Shown: piece by piece, positions 51,356 through 60,184 of the stretch
Numbering within the stretch: position 1 is the first letter of the stretch
Layout of the letters: every line of letters begins with the position of its first letter
Source: JBBSEX01 sp038239345
GTDB taxonomy: Bacteria > Acidobacteriota > Terriglobia > Bryobacterales > Bryobacteraceae
Length of the DNA: 64,000 nt
Assembly (NCBI GenBank): GCA_038239345.1
Contig: JBBSEX010000016.1
Location: 1-64,000, forward strand
Reading direction: 5' to 3'
Notes under the pieces: generated by a model
Seen by the model: the letters and a program-made list of their open reading frames with translations, nothing else
Databases searched by the model: none
Told to the model about the DNA's origin: nothing
Made by a program: the position numbers and the translations under genes

Positions 51356-52708
51356 GTGCCAAGATTCCATCAGCTAATTCCTCCCCACGGCACAACCCTT
51401 ACCAACCTTATAGTCCCCGAGAATGAGAAATTAGCGCTTAAGCTGCGATGCGCGCACCTTCCGTCGCTGACGCTCTCGCGCGCAGCCGCTAATGACTTTG
51501 AACTCCTGGCCTCGGGAGCTTACTCGCCGCTGCGAGGATATCTGAACCGGCGCGACTACGAATGCGTCATCGATCGAAAGCACTTGGCCGATGGAACACT
51601 CTGGCCGAGTCCGATTGTTTTATCCGCACCGGGCACGGGCGTAGGTCAGGAACTCGCTTTGCGCGATTCGGGCAATCATTTGTTAGGCTCAATTCGCGTT
51701 GACGAAGTCTATTCCGAAGGTCTGATAAGCGGTCCCCTGCAAGTGTTCCAACTGCCGCGTCATTTCGACTTTCCACAGCTACGGCGCATGCCCGCCCAGG
51801 TTCGATCGCTTTTGGCGACAATGGAACATCCCGATGTCGTCGCGCAAGAAGATCTGCAGGACGGCGCGCAGCTTGATGGCTACTCGCGGCTGATTCAGCC
51901 CGCTGCCGGTTGGTCGCGGCTGGATGATTTCGATCACTTCGACAAACTTCGCCGCCTCTCGGTTACCGTCGCCGAACGATACTCGCGGGAGCAAGCGCTA
52001 TTTTCAATTTGCGCGCTCAATCTGGAGAGCGATCCCATCCTCCGCGCCCTGGTGCAGCGTAATTACGGCGCGAACTATGTGCTTACTCGCGACGAAACTG
52101 AATTTGAATTATTGAACGGCTATCGAGCGGAAACAGGCGTGACGCCGCTGCTGGGCAACGCGCCCGTTGAGCCTGCGGCCACGAAAGGATTCTGTTTGTG
52201 GATTACCGGCTTGCCGAGCGCTGGCAAGACCACAATCTCGGAGATCCTGGCAGTTCTGTTGATGGAACGTGGACGCCGCGTAACTCTGCTCGATGGCGAT
52301 GTGGTCCGCAGCAATCTCTCCAAGGGCTTAGGATTTTCTCGCTCCGACCGTGAAACGAATATCTTGCGGATCGGTTTTGTCGCTACGGAAATCGTGCGTC
52401 ATGATGGCGTTGCGATTTGCGCTGCCGTGAGTCCGTACCGGGCGAGTCGCCAGGCGGTTCGCGGAATGGCGGGAACGGCTACCTTCATTGAAATCTTCGT
52501 CGACACGCCACAAGCAATCTGTGAACAGCGCGATGTGAAGGGATTGTACGCAAAAGCGCGAGCGGGTAACCTACCTGGCTTCACCGGAATTGACGATCCT
52601 TACGAAGCTCCACTTGCCCCCGAAGTTCATCTGCACGCAGCCTCGGGAACTCCGGAATCGAACGCCTTGCGGGTGATCGAATTCTTGGAGTCGCGAGGCT
52701 TGCTGTAG
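51356..52708 (+). CDS. Degenerate ATP sulfurylase domain fused to APS kinase
   Basis: This 450-residue fusion has an N-terminal ATP-sulfurylase-like part (about 8-265) with the PUA-like signature DFELLASGAYSPLRGYLNRRDY and the domain-boundary HFDFPQLRRMPAQVR. The catalytic motifs are gone: the QTRNP...HRAH stretch is replaced by QEDLQDGAQL (about 164-173), and GRDHAGPG by TRDETEFELL (about 244-253). The C-terminal APS kinase domain (276-450) is intact, with the P-loop GLPSAGKT (285-292), DGDVVRSNL, FSRSDRETNILR, VSPYRASR and GFTGIDDPYEAP. It should make PAPS from APS but not APS from sulfate. The GTG start lacks a ribosome binding site, so the exact start is uncertain. Confidence 0.85.
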   Translation: MPRFHQLIPPHGTTLTNLIVPENEKLALKLRCAHLPSLTLSRAAANDFELLASGAYSPLRGYLNRRDYECVIDRKHLADGTLWPSPIVLSAPGTGVGQELALRDSGNHLLGSIRVDEVYSEGLISGPLQVFQLPRHFDFPQLRRMPAQVRSLLATMEHPDVVAQEDLQDGAQLDGYSRLIQPAAGWSRLDDFDHFDKLRRLSVTVAERYSREQALFSICALNLESDPILRALVQRNYGANYVLTRDETEFELLNGYRAETGVTPLLGNAPVEPAATKGFCLWITGLPSAGKTTISEILAVLLMERGRRVTLLDGDVVRSNLSKGLGFSRSDRETNILRIGFVATEIVRHDGVAICAAVSPYRASRQAVRGMAGTATFIEIFVDTPQAICEQRDVKGLYAKARAGNLPGFTGIDDPYEAPLAPEVHLHAASGTPESNALRVIEFLESRGLL

Positions 52709-52721
52709 GCCGCAAGCGAAA

Positions 52722-53255
52722 TCATTTTGGCGAAGTGGATTGCGTTGATGGCGACGTCCGAGTAAAGCCCGGCATGCCTCCCGGAGAGGTCTGCTGAGTG
52801 GAAGGACCCTCTGGAACATAGTCGTATCCCGGCGCAGGAACGCTGTCCGGATCGGACATTGTGACGGTACCCGGAATCGCCGTCCAACCGTTAGGGTCGA
52901 TCGATTGCACGGCGCGATTCAGAGCCACCAATGTGTACATGGTTTGGGATATCGAGCCAATATCCTGATGGTCGCGAATGCGATCGACGCGCTTATCGGC
53001 CATAACCGCGCAGCCCCAATAGCGAATATCCAATTGAAATTTCAAGATCCAATTTTTCGTGATTGGGCCGCAGAGGCCGTCCACCACCATCAGTCCTTTG
53101 GGCGCGGAGAAGCCAGAGGATTGGTAAAAAAGTTTCAGAAGCGTTTGCACCAATCTGACCTCGTCGCGGCGGTTCGGGCAGTTCTGTCCCACCGCGCTAA
53201 TTACGTTGTAAATTCCAGGCGACGCATCGTCGTCGCGTACATCGATGAAAGGCAT
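52722..53255 (-). CDS. Small protein with peptidoglycan-binding-like domain
   Basis: The gene encodes 177 residues, starting at an ATG preceded by GAGGAG at good spacing. The N-terminal part (about 25-75) resembles a PG_binding_1 fold: RRDEVRLVQTLLKLFYQSS, then VVDGLCGPITKNWILKFQ, matching the pattern of numbered repeats followed by D-G-x-x-G-x-x-T. Here it has no signal peptide. The C-terminal 40 residues are rich in Pro, Ser and Thr (PSTQQTSPGG...), probably disordered. No export signal and no lytic domain are visible, so it may serve in a phage-like or injection-like structure or bind another target. Function unknown. Confidence 0.7.
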   Translation of the reverse strand: MPFIDVRDDDASPGIYNVISAVGQNCPNRRDEVRLVQTLLKLFYQSSGFSAPKGLMVVDGLCGPITKNWILKFQLDIRYWGCAVMADKRVDRIRDHQDIGSISQTMYTLVALNRAVQSIDPNGWTAIPGTVTMSDPDSVPAPGYDYVPEGPSTQQTSPGGMPGFTRTSPSTQSTSPK

Positions 53256-53357
53256 TTGATTTTCTCCTCACCAAGATGGGCGCAAATGGCAGATGGAATC
53301 GCTCAGTAGAAATCGCATAAAACCCGCATTGCTACACTTGTAAAACAAGCTCAAGCA

Positions 53358-54464
53358 ATGATTGTCACATCCGCTTCCGTACAGTTTTCCTCCATCGATT
53401 TGAATTGTGGCATCACTCTGGCGCCGGTCGATGTGGCCTATGAAACCTACGGCAAACTGAATTCCACGGCGACGAATGCCATCTTGGTTCTGCATGCTTT
53501 TTCAGGCGATGCGCATGCGGCGGGCATCGCCGGCGAGACCGGAGTACCCGGGTGGTGGGACAACATGATCGGGCCTGGCAGGGCGTTCGATACCGACAAA
53601 TATTTCGTGATTTGTTCGAATGTTCTGGGCGGTTGCCGCGGCACCACGGGACCGGGATCCATCAATCCAGAGACCGGTTCGCCCTTCGCGATGGCATTTC
53701 CAGTGATCACGATCGGCGATATCGTGCGCTTGCAGAAAATGCTTGTGCATCATCTGGGCATTGAAAAGCTGCTCGCTGTATCCGGTGGATCCATGGGCGG
53801 CATGCAGGCATTGGAATGGGCCGTGGCGCATCCCGACTCAGTAGCGGCGGCAATCCCGATCGCGGCCACGGCCCGCCATAGCGCACAGCAGATCGCCTTC
53901 AACGAAGTGGGGCGCCAGGCCATCATGTCCGATCCCGATTGGGCGGAAGGTAACTATTACGGAAAGTCCGTGCCACGCCGGGGTCTAGCCGTGGCGCGCA
54001 TGGTAGGACATATCACTTACATGAGTGACGATTCGATGCGGGAAAAATTCGGGCGGCGTTTGCGCGATAAAGAAAAATTCGGCTTCGATTTTTCCGTGGA
54101 TTTCGAAGTGGAGAGTTACCTCCGATACCGCGGCAGCCAGTTCGTCGATCGCTTCGATGCTAACTCTTATCTGTACATCACCAAGGCGATGGATTACTTC
54201 GATCTGACAAATGGAAAAGGGCGGTTGGCGCCGGCGTTTGAAAGCGTGAAGGCCCGTTTCCTGGTGCTGAGCTTCACATCGGATTGGCTCTATCCCAGTT
54301 ATCAATCGCTGGAGGTCGTGAACGCACTGCGGGGCCGCAACTGCGACGTCGCGTATTGCGAACTGCCATCGAACTATGGACACGATGCGTTTCTGGTGGA
54401 CATCGATGAACAGACCCAATTGATTCGCGGATTTCTTACTAGCACCTTCAAGGATCGGACCTAA
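53358..54464 (+). CDS. metX: Homoserine O-acetyltransferase MetX
   Basis: This 368-residue alpha/beta-hydrolase acylates homoserine in methionine synthesis. The nucleophile elbow is GGSMGGMQALEWAV. NVLGGCRGTTGPGSINP is the family signature near residue 80, and the catalytic histidine is in YGHDAFLVD near the C-terminus. Whether it uses acetyl- or succinyl-CoA cannot be settled by eye. The metW gene follows 3 bases after its stop, the widespread metXW arrangement. A possible -10 (TACACT, 53333-53338) lacks a good -35. Confidence 0.95.
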   Translation: MIVTSASVQFSSIDLNCGITLAPVDVAYETYGKLNSTATNAILVLHAFSGDAHAAGIAGETGVPGWWDNMIGPGRAFDTDKYFVICSNVLGGCRGTTGPGSINPETGSPFAMAFPVITIGDIVRLQKMLVHHLGIEKLLAVSGGSMGGMQALEWAVAHPDSVAAAIPIAATARHSAQQIAFNEVGRQAIMSDPDWAEGNYYGKSVPRRGLAVARMVGHITYMSDDSMREKFGRRLRDKEKFGFDFSVDFEVESYLRYRGSQFVDRFDANSYLYITKAMDYFDLTNGKGRLAPAFESVKARFLVLSFTSDWLYPSYQSLEVVNALRGRNCDVAYCELPSNYGHDAFLVDIDEQTQLIRGFLTSTFKDRT

Positions 54465-54467
54465 AGA

Positions 54468-55151
54468 ATGCCGGCGGCTCAAGAGACATTCGTACTCGAC
54501 GTGCTGGGCCGCAGCGATTACGCGATCATCGGCGCCATTGTGGAACCGAAGTCGAAGGTGTTGGATCTCGGCTGCGGCGAAGGGGAACTCCTATGGTGGC
54601 TCGCAACCAATAAGCAGGTGGAAGCGCGAGGCGTGGAGATTCTTGGCACGGCCGTGCAGCGTGCGATAGCGCGAGGTGTGTCGGCCTATCAGGGAGACAT
54701 CGAACAGAGTCTGAAGCACTATCCCGACGGCGCATTCGATTACGTCATTCTCAGTCAGACGTTGCAAGAAACCCGGCATCCCCTGCAGGTGCTGCGGGAG
54801 ATGCTGCGAGTGGGGCGAAGAGCGATCGTGGCCTTTCCGAACTTCGGACATTGGTCGGTGCGACTGGCGCATTTATGGACGGGCCGCGCGCCACAGACAA
54901 ACCTGTTTCCCCACGATTGGTTTGACTCGCCAAACATCCATGTTCTGACTGTGCTCGATTTTGAAAATCTGGCGCAGCGGGAGAAGTGGACTGTGGAAAA
55001 GCGGATCTTCCTCTCGCGAAATAAGACGGTGAGCTTGTTTCCGAACCTAAGAGCCGAGGTCGCCGTGTTTCTCTTTTCGCTCGGCGATTTACAGAAGAAG
55101 ACAGCGGAATTTGGGGAATCTACCAGCCGCGCGTTCCCGGAGCGCCTTTGA
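54468..55151 (+). CDS. metW: MetW, methyltransferase-like partner of MetX
   Basis: This 227-residue Rossmann-fold protein has the SAM-binding loop VLDLGCGEGELLWWL. The MetW signatures YVILSQTLQETRHPLQVLRE and AIVAFPNFGHWSVRLAHLW follow, then LFPHDWFDSPNIHVLT. MetW is needed with MetX for homoserine acylation in several bacteria. It is coupled to metX by a 3-base gap. Its last 32 bases overlap the convergent DUF427 gene tail to tail. Confidence 0.94.
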   Translation: MPAAQETFVLDVLGRSDYAIIGAIVEPKSKVLDLGCGEGELLWWLATNKQVEARGVEILGTAVQRAIARGVSAYQGDIEQSLKHYPDGAFDYVILSQTLQETRHPLQVLREMLRVGRRAIVAFPNFGHWSVRLAHLWTGRAPQTNLFPHDWFDSPNIHVLTVLDFENLAQREKWTVEKRIFLSRNKTVSLFPNLRAEVAVFLFSLGDLQKKTAEFGESTSRAFPERL

Positions 55152-55584
55152 ACGGGCCGGTGATTTCCGTGGTGATCCATCCGCCATAGAAGTCGCCGGC
55201 TTGCGCTTGCACTTGTTCCTCATCGACAAAACACGAGTCGACGCGATTAGCATAAAAGGCCAAATGGTCGCGAATCGCAGCGAATGTAGGGCTGGGCGAG
55301 GGATAGCTCCAGGCGGCGTCTGCAGAGGATTTACCGTCGACTTGAATCGTCCAGTAAACAGCATTGCCTTTGAATTCGCAGAAGCTGCGCCGTTTTGTTA
55401 CTTGAATCGCATCTGCCGCGATGTCTTCCAAAGGGATGTAATAAGTAGGGGGATGGCTGGTCTCAAGCACACGATAGCAGCGCGTGGAATCGGCGATGGT
55501 GCGCCCGTTGAAGACGACGCGAATGCGCCTGACGCTTGGTTCCAGACGAGGCGGCCGTGGATAATCCCAAACGGATTCCGTCAT
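55120..55584 (-). CDS. DUF427 domain protein
   Basis: I chose the ATG at 55584, which overlaps the ferrochelatase stop (ATGA). The 154-residue protein carries the DUF427 pattern: SVWDYPRPPRLEPS, RIRVVFNGRTIADST, then the ETSHPPTYYIPLEDI and SFCEFKGNAVYWTI motifs, and a C-terminal YGGWIT. Structures of the family show a small beta-barrel, but the role is unknown. Translational coupling to hemH suggests co-expression. The gene end overlaps metW by 32 bases on the other strand. Confidence 0.88.
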   Translation of the reverse strand: MTESVWDYPRPPRLEPSVRRIRVVFNGRTIADSTRCYRVLETSHPPTYYIPLEDIAADAIQVTKRRSFCEFKGNAVYWTIQVDGKSSADAAWSYPSPSPTFAAIRDHLAFYANRVDSCFVDEEQVQAQAGDFYGGWITTEITGPFKGAPGTRGW

Positions 55585-56585
55585 GGCCGGGGCCGCTGTG
55601 GAGCAGGGCAGCAATTGAGAGGGCAGACATCCGGATAGGGCGGATTGGCGCCGATAGCTATGTGCGGTGTGCCGCTGGTGCGCTCTTCGATCAGTTCACG
55701 GATCATCGAGACGAACCGCGGATGAACGCCCACGGTGGACGCGCGAACCATATTCATTCCCAACTCCCTACATAAGTCGAGGGCTTCAGTATCGAGATCG
55801 AACAGCACTTCCATATGATCGGAAACGAACCCCAGAGGCACGATTACCAGATCGCGAACTCCGCTTGCGTGGATCGTGCGAATGTGATCGGAGATATCAG
55901 GCTCCAGCCACGGCTGCGCCGGGGGTCCGCTGCGGCTTTGATAAACCAGCGGAGCCAACGGACGATCGAGCAGCGCGCAAATCAGCCGGATTGCTTCTTG
56001 TAGTTGGCCGACATACGGGCTGGTATCAGCCATGGAAAGCGGAATACTGTGAGCTGTGAAGACCAGCTCCGCGCCAGGCAAGCGCGCCAGTGCCGTGCGA
56101 ACGTTCTCGGCCATCGGATCAAGGAAGCCGGGATGATTGTAAAACACCCTGATCTTGTGGACTTCCGGTAGCCCATCCCCGATCTCAGCCTGCGCGCGAG
56201 CGATGTCTTCCCGATACTGCCGGCATCCGGAATACGAACTAAAAGCCGAAGTCATAAAGGCCAACGCTTTCGCGATTCCGTCAGCACGCATCTGGCGAAG
56301 TGTGTCGGCAAGCATCGGATGCCAATTCCGATTTCCCCAATAAACCGGTAGACTCACGGCGTGATTCGCTAGCTCGGCCCGCAGGGCGTCGATCAAAGCG
56401 CGGTTCTGATCGTTGATGGGACTCTTGCCGCCGAAGTGATAATAATGCTCGGCGACTTGGAGCAGGCGTTCGCGCGGCACATTCTTCCCACGTAGAACAT
56501 TCTCCAAAAACGGAAGGACGTCGTCAGGTTGTTCGGGTCCGCCGAATGAGACGACAAGAAGAGCTTGATAAGGTGATTCGCTCAC
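55581..56585 (-). CDS. hemH: Ferrochelatase
   Basis: This 334-residue enzyme inserts iron into a porphyrin in the last steps of haem synthesis. Signatures are LLVVSFGGPEQPDDVLPFL at the N-terminus, YYHFGGKSPINDQNRALI, and the catalytic-histidine loop VFTAHSIPLSMA, followed by LVYQSRSGPPAQPWLEPDI and IVPLGFVSDHMEVLFDLD. It may act on coproporphyrin III or protoporphyrin IX; these cannot be separated by eye. It lies 36 bases after the TolC-like gene and overlaps the DUF427 gene by 4 bases. Confidence 0.94.
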   Translation of the reverse strand: MSESPYQALLVVSFGGPEQPDDVLPFLENVLRGKNVPRERLLQVAEHYYHFGGKSPINDQNRALIDALRAELANHAVSLPVYWGNRNWHPMLADTLRQMRADGIAKALAFMTSAFSSYSGCRQYREDIARAQAEIGDGLPEVHKIRVFYNHPGFLDPMAENVRTALARLPGAELVFTAHSIPLSMADTSPYVGQLQEAIRLICALLDRPLAPLVYQSRSGPPAQPWLEPDISDHIRTIHASGVRDLVIVPLGFVSDHMEVLFDLDTEALDLCRELGMNMVRASTVGVHPRFVSMIRELIEERTSGTPHIAIGANPPYPDVCPLNCCPAPQRPRP

Positions 56586-56621
56586 GTTCTAATTCTAGAT
56601 GCGCAGCGCGGAGGAACAGAT

Positions 56622-57902
56622 TTATTTGAGCGCCGCGACTAGCATGCCGGTCTGGCGAAGAAGGTCCAGCCGGGCGCGCTCCACCAGATGTTGGGCGTCA
56701 TAAAACGCTAACCAACGGTCGCTTTCGGCGGCTCGCAGTTCTTCCACCCGGGCCAGTTGGATACGGCCTTCTTCCATCTGCGTCAAAGCGACCGAAAGAT
56801 CTTCGCGAGCCACATCGAGCGCAAGCCTGGAGACTTCCCGGCTATGTTCGGCCCGAGTGACATTCTGAAAATCCTTACGCGTATCGACGGTTATCCGGTT
56901 CCGTGTGCGGTTGATGTCGATGCGGATCTTGGCCAGATCGGCTTCCGATTGATCGACGTAGGCCCGCGCGGCCGAGCCCACCAGTAAGGGAATAGTGACC
57001 GCGACACCGAGTTCGGCGTTGTTTCGTTGGAACTGCTTCACGAGAAGATCGCCAAAATTATATTTAGAAAGCAGCGAGTACTGCGCAACCAGATCTACCT
57101 GCGGCATGCGGGCCGAGCGGTATCCGCGGATCTCCAGATTCTTTGCTTGCAGCTTCGATTCCAACAGCCGCACTTCCTTGCTGGATGCCAGGGCGCTATC
57201 GACGGCCTCGGCCTCGGATTTGGGAAGTACCGGCGGACTCATATCGCGCTGCACAGTGTGAACCCGATCGTCGGCATTGAATCCCAAAGCCATCGCCAGT
57301 GATGTTTCGGCGTTAAAGACATCTTGCGTGGCTGCTTCCACCCGATCCCGCGAACGGGCAAGATTCAAAGCCGCCCGCTTTCCTTCCACCGGAAGCTCCC
57401 GGCCTTCCTTAACGCGCAGTTGTACGCTTTGCTCCACACGTTCCAAACTCCCAATCTGTTGCTCCAGAGTCTGCAGATTCCTGGCGGTTCGTTCGGCCTC
57501 GAAATATAGCGCGGCGACACGATACACGATGTCGTCCTGCTTGCTTCCTAAATCAATGGAAGCGCCGCGGGAATTCTCGCGGGCTGTGGCCAGCTGATAA
57601 CTTTGCGGCCGGTTGAAGAGCGCCATCTGCGTCTTCGCCTGAAAGATGGAAGGCGGATCGCCATTGATGGTGGCGGGATAGCCGTTGGTATACGCCAAAC
57701 CGCTGCCACCGAAAACCTTGGGGATGAACGGATCTTTGCTGATGCGCACCTGATTGCGGGCTTTCTGCTCATCAAGCCGAGCAAGCATCAGGTCGGGGTT
57801 TTCCTTGAGGGCGATGGCGACTGCCTCAGTGAGAGACAGGGGGCGGACTTCCGCCTGCAGTAGAGAGAGAGCGAACGCAAAACAAGTGACAAATCTTCGC
57901 AT
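56622..57902 (-). CDS. TolC-family outer membrane efflux protein
   Basis: The ATG at 57902 is chosen because AAGGA lies 6 bases upstream and the signal peptide starts there (MRRFVTCFAFALSLLQA). The 426-residue protein begins with the TolC-type LSLTEAVAIALKENPDLMLA, then two long coiled regions of the outer membrane efflux repeat (LYFEAERTARNLQTLEQQIG; and in the second half SQVE-like VTRAEHSREVSRLALDVARE). It follows the MacB-type permease gene by 42 bases and would form the outer-membrane exit of that system. No periplasmic adaptor gene is adjacent. Confidence 0.88.
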   Translation of the reverse strand: MRRFVTCFAFALSLLQAEVRPLSLTEAVAIALKENPDLMLARLDEQKARNQVRISKDPFIPKVFGGSGLAYTNGYPATINGDPPSIFQAKTQMALFNRPQSYQLATARENSRGASIDLGSKQDDIVYRVAALYFEAERTARNLQTLEQQIGSLERVEQSVQLRVKEGRELPVEGKRAALNLARSRDRVEAATQDVFNAETSLAMALGFNADDRVHTVQRDMSPPVLPKSEAEAVDSALASSKEVRLLESKLQAKNLEIRGYRSARMPQVDLVAQYSLLSKYNFGDLLVKQFQRNNAELGVAVTIPLLVGSAARAYVDQSEADLAKIRIDINRTRNRITVDTRKDFQNVTRAEHSREVSRLALDVAREDLSVALTQMEEGRIQLARVEELRAAESDRWLAFYDAQHLVERARLDLLRQTGMLVAALK

Positions 57903-57944
57903 GAGGGTTCCTTGAACGAGAGCACCCACACCGGGCGTTCTCAC

Positions 57945-59150
57945 TTATTCGTACCGCAACGCTTCAGTGGGGTTCAAACGGGCGGCGCGATTTGCCGGCA
58001 AGAGCCCAAATGCAAGACCGACCAAAAGAGAAACGGCGAAAGCGATAACTACCGACAACAGCGAAACAGGAATCCGGATATCGTCCGTGAACAGGCGAAT
58101 GCTGAGAGGAATCGCCACACCGATAAGGATGCCGATTCCTCCGCCGGAAACACTAATGAGCACAGCTTCGAAGAGAAATTGCTCGAGAATCGCCCGCCGG
58201 GAAGCGCCCACGGCCATTCGCAGTCCGATTTCTCGCGTCCGTTCCGTGACGGTGACCAACATGATATTCATGATCCCGATACCGGAGATGACAAGGGCGA
58301 TCGCCGAGACAAGCACGAGTACCAGCGTCAGGATCGCGGCAATATTTTTGGCGGTATCGAGAATCGCCGCAAGGTTATCCACGCGGTAACGGGCTCCGGG
58401 CCGGTGTCGCGATTCGAGCAAAGTGCGAATAGTACGCGTCAGCGGCAGTACATCGCCTGGATCACGAGTCTGAACATACATCGGATCGATTTTCTCAACA
58501 GGAGCAAAGTAGCGGATTACGGTGATAGGAATCAGAATGGTTTCGTCGGCGAGTTCCGAGAGTCCAAAACTTTGAGTGCGTTCCTTGAAGGTGCCAATGA
58601 CGGTGAATTGCAGGCCGTGAAGTTTAAGCGTTTGACCAACGGCGGCCGGCTGATTACCGTAGAGCTTAATCGCCAGCTTTTCCGTCAACATGGCCACGCG
58701 TTGCCGCAACTGCACGTCGCTTGTATCCATGAAACGGCCGTTGAGGATCGCCAGGTTGCGAACTTTCGGATATTGGTCGTCAGAACCGATGACGGCAATA
58801 TCGCTATCCAGTCCGTTATAGCGAATGCGATCGTAATTGGTCATCACCCCGGTGGCGGCAACGATGCGCGAACCAAGCTGCTGGCGGACTGCCTCGATAT
58901 CGGAAAACTTGATGAAGTCGTTGGGTGAGGCGGCGTAGGAATTATTGCCCGCTTCATACTGGGCGTAGATCATGTTCGAGCCGATAGCCCGGATCTGGTC
59001 CAGAATATAATCGCGGGCAGTGATTGAAATCGTAACGACAAGGATGACGGAGGCGTTGCCGATCACGAGACCTAAAGCGGTGAGGAAAGTGCGTACCCGG
59101 TTGGCGCTCAGGGCATTAAAGCTGAAACGAAGCGAATCGCCAAAAAGCAT
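57945..59150 (-). CDS. MacB-type ABC transporter permease
   Basis: This 401-residue permease has the four-helix MacB/LolC layout: an N-terminal helix after the start SLRFSFNALSANRVRTFLTALG, a periplasmic MacB_PCD domain of about 220 residues, and three C-terminal helices with the FtsX signature GIGIMNIMLVTVTERTREIGL. It ends ALRYE, as do MacB-type permeases. No ATPase domain and no ATPase gene are next to it; the gene 7 bases upstream is a TPR protein. It precedes the TolC-like gene and is probably co-transcribed with it. Confidence 0.9.
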   Translation of the reverse strand: MLFGDSLRFSFNALSANRVRTFLTALGLVIGNASVILVVTISITARDYILDQIRAIGSNMIYAQYEAGNNSYAASPNDFIKFSDIEAVRQQLGSRIVAATGVMTNYDRIRYNGLDSDIAVIGSDDQYPKVRNLAILNGRFMDTSDVQLRQRVAMLTEKLAIKLYGNQPAAVGQTLKLHGLQFTVIGTFKERTQSFGLSELADETILIPITVIRYFAPVEKIDPMYVQTRDPGDVLPLTRTIRTLLESRHRPGARYRVDNLAAILDTAKNIAAILTLVLVLVSAIALVISGIGIMNIMLVTVTERTREIGLRMAVGASRRAILEQFLFEAVLISVSGGGIGILIGVAIPLSIRLFTDDIRIPVSLLSVVIAFAVSLLVGLAFGLLPANRAARLNPTEALRYE

Positions 59151-59157
59151 TATCCGC

Positions 59158-60009
59158 TCAAACGCCAGCGCGCTTTAAGAGCTCTTCGGCGCGTTGCCGC
59201 GGGGGATCGTCGGGAGTCAGGGGCGCTTGCAGGTATCGCTTTAAAAGAGATTTGGCCTGATCCAGGTTTCGCTTCTCGCGGATATAAGTATCGGCGCGCG
59301 TGAACAGAACCTTCGGGCTATTCGGCGCCAGTTTCTCCGCTTGGGCGAAAACCGTCTCGCTTTCCTGAATGCGGCCGCGCTTGGCAAGATATTTCGCAAG
59401 ATCGAGAACACGCCCCACCTGACGTGGAGCCAGTTCTAACGCGCGCCGCAGATGTTGTTCGGCGGTATCGAATTCCTTACGTTGATCCGCCAGTTGAGCC
59501 TGGGCGAAATATCCTTCCGCTTTATCCAGATCCGCGATGCGGCTGGCGATCGCCTGGGCCTTGTTCAAGCCACCCCCAAGGAACCCGGGAGCCTCCAGGT
59601 AATAATCGAAGAGGTCGTTCATCGCTTCTTGATTTTTCGGATTGAGCGTCACCGACTTTTCGAATGCCTGCCGCGCTTTAGAAGCGAATCCAGGAGCGAG
59701 GAAAGGATTCGCGGTTTCCGCCCGGCGGCCGTAGGCGCGGCCCAACCAATGGACATACTCGGAGTTGGACGGGTCGGCGGCAATGGCCTGATCGAACGCC
59801 TCGGTGGCTTTCTTGAACTCGCTTAACATGAAGTAGTTCTGCCCAATCAGTTCCAGAACCGGCGCCGTCTTATCCGGAACCGCCTGCAGTACACCTAAGG
59901 ACGCCTGATAGTTTGTGTGCGTATACAGATTCCGCGCACGGTCGAGCTCAGAAGTTTGGCCAAACAACCCAGCTGACAAGATCGTCAGAGTGGCAATCAC
60001 CCGTAGCAT
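59158..60009 (-). CDS. Secreted TPR-repeat protein
   Basis: The frame extends to 60336, but I chose the ATG at 60009 because it opens a signal peptide (MLRVIATLTILSAGLFGQ) with GGGGA upstream, and the extension lies across the divergent promoter region. The 283-residue protein has about five tetratricopeptide units (FKKATEAFDQAIAADPSNSE; RQAFEKSVTLNPKNQE; FDTAEQHLRRALELAPRQ; ESETVFAQAEKLAPNSPK). It is probably periplasmic and may organise partners of the adjacent efflux-like genes. It is divergent from another TPR gene. Confidence 0.82.
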   Translation of the reverse strand: MLRVIATLTILSAGLFGQTSELDRARNLYTHTNYQASLGVLQAVPDKTAPVLELIGQNYFMLSEFKKATEAFDQAIAADPSNSEYVHWLGRAYGRRAETANPFLAPGFASKARQAFEKSVTLNPKNQEAMNDLFDYYLEAPGFLGGGLNKAQAIASRIADLDKAEGYFAQAQLADQRKEFDTAEQHLRRALELAPRQVGRVLDLAKYLAKRGRIQESETVFAQAEKLAPNSPKVLFTRADTYIREKRNLDQAKSLLKRYLQAPLTPDDPPRQRAEELLKRAGV

Positions 60010-60184
60010 TTCAATAATCCCCAGAGCTTCCGTTACTTTCTTTAATCTTACTATAGTGTTTGATGCACTCACCCCCGTCTGGGATACGGTATAAAGTACT
60101 AGCAGAATTTGTGGCCCGGAGCGGGGCGGAACCCGTAGTATTCTATTGTTTAGTAGCTGACCCATGGAGGTCCAAGGAAGACGT

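Noticed and set aside
57912..58928. 338-codon open frame on the plus strand opposite the MacB-type permease
   Set aside because: Low-complexity basic and polar composition with no domain; the permease frame on the other strand has clear FtsX motifs.
60060..60095. TTGATG and TATAAA hexamers upstream of the carboxypeptidase/TPR gene
   Set aside because: The spacing is 24 bases, too long for a sigma-70 promoter.
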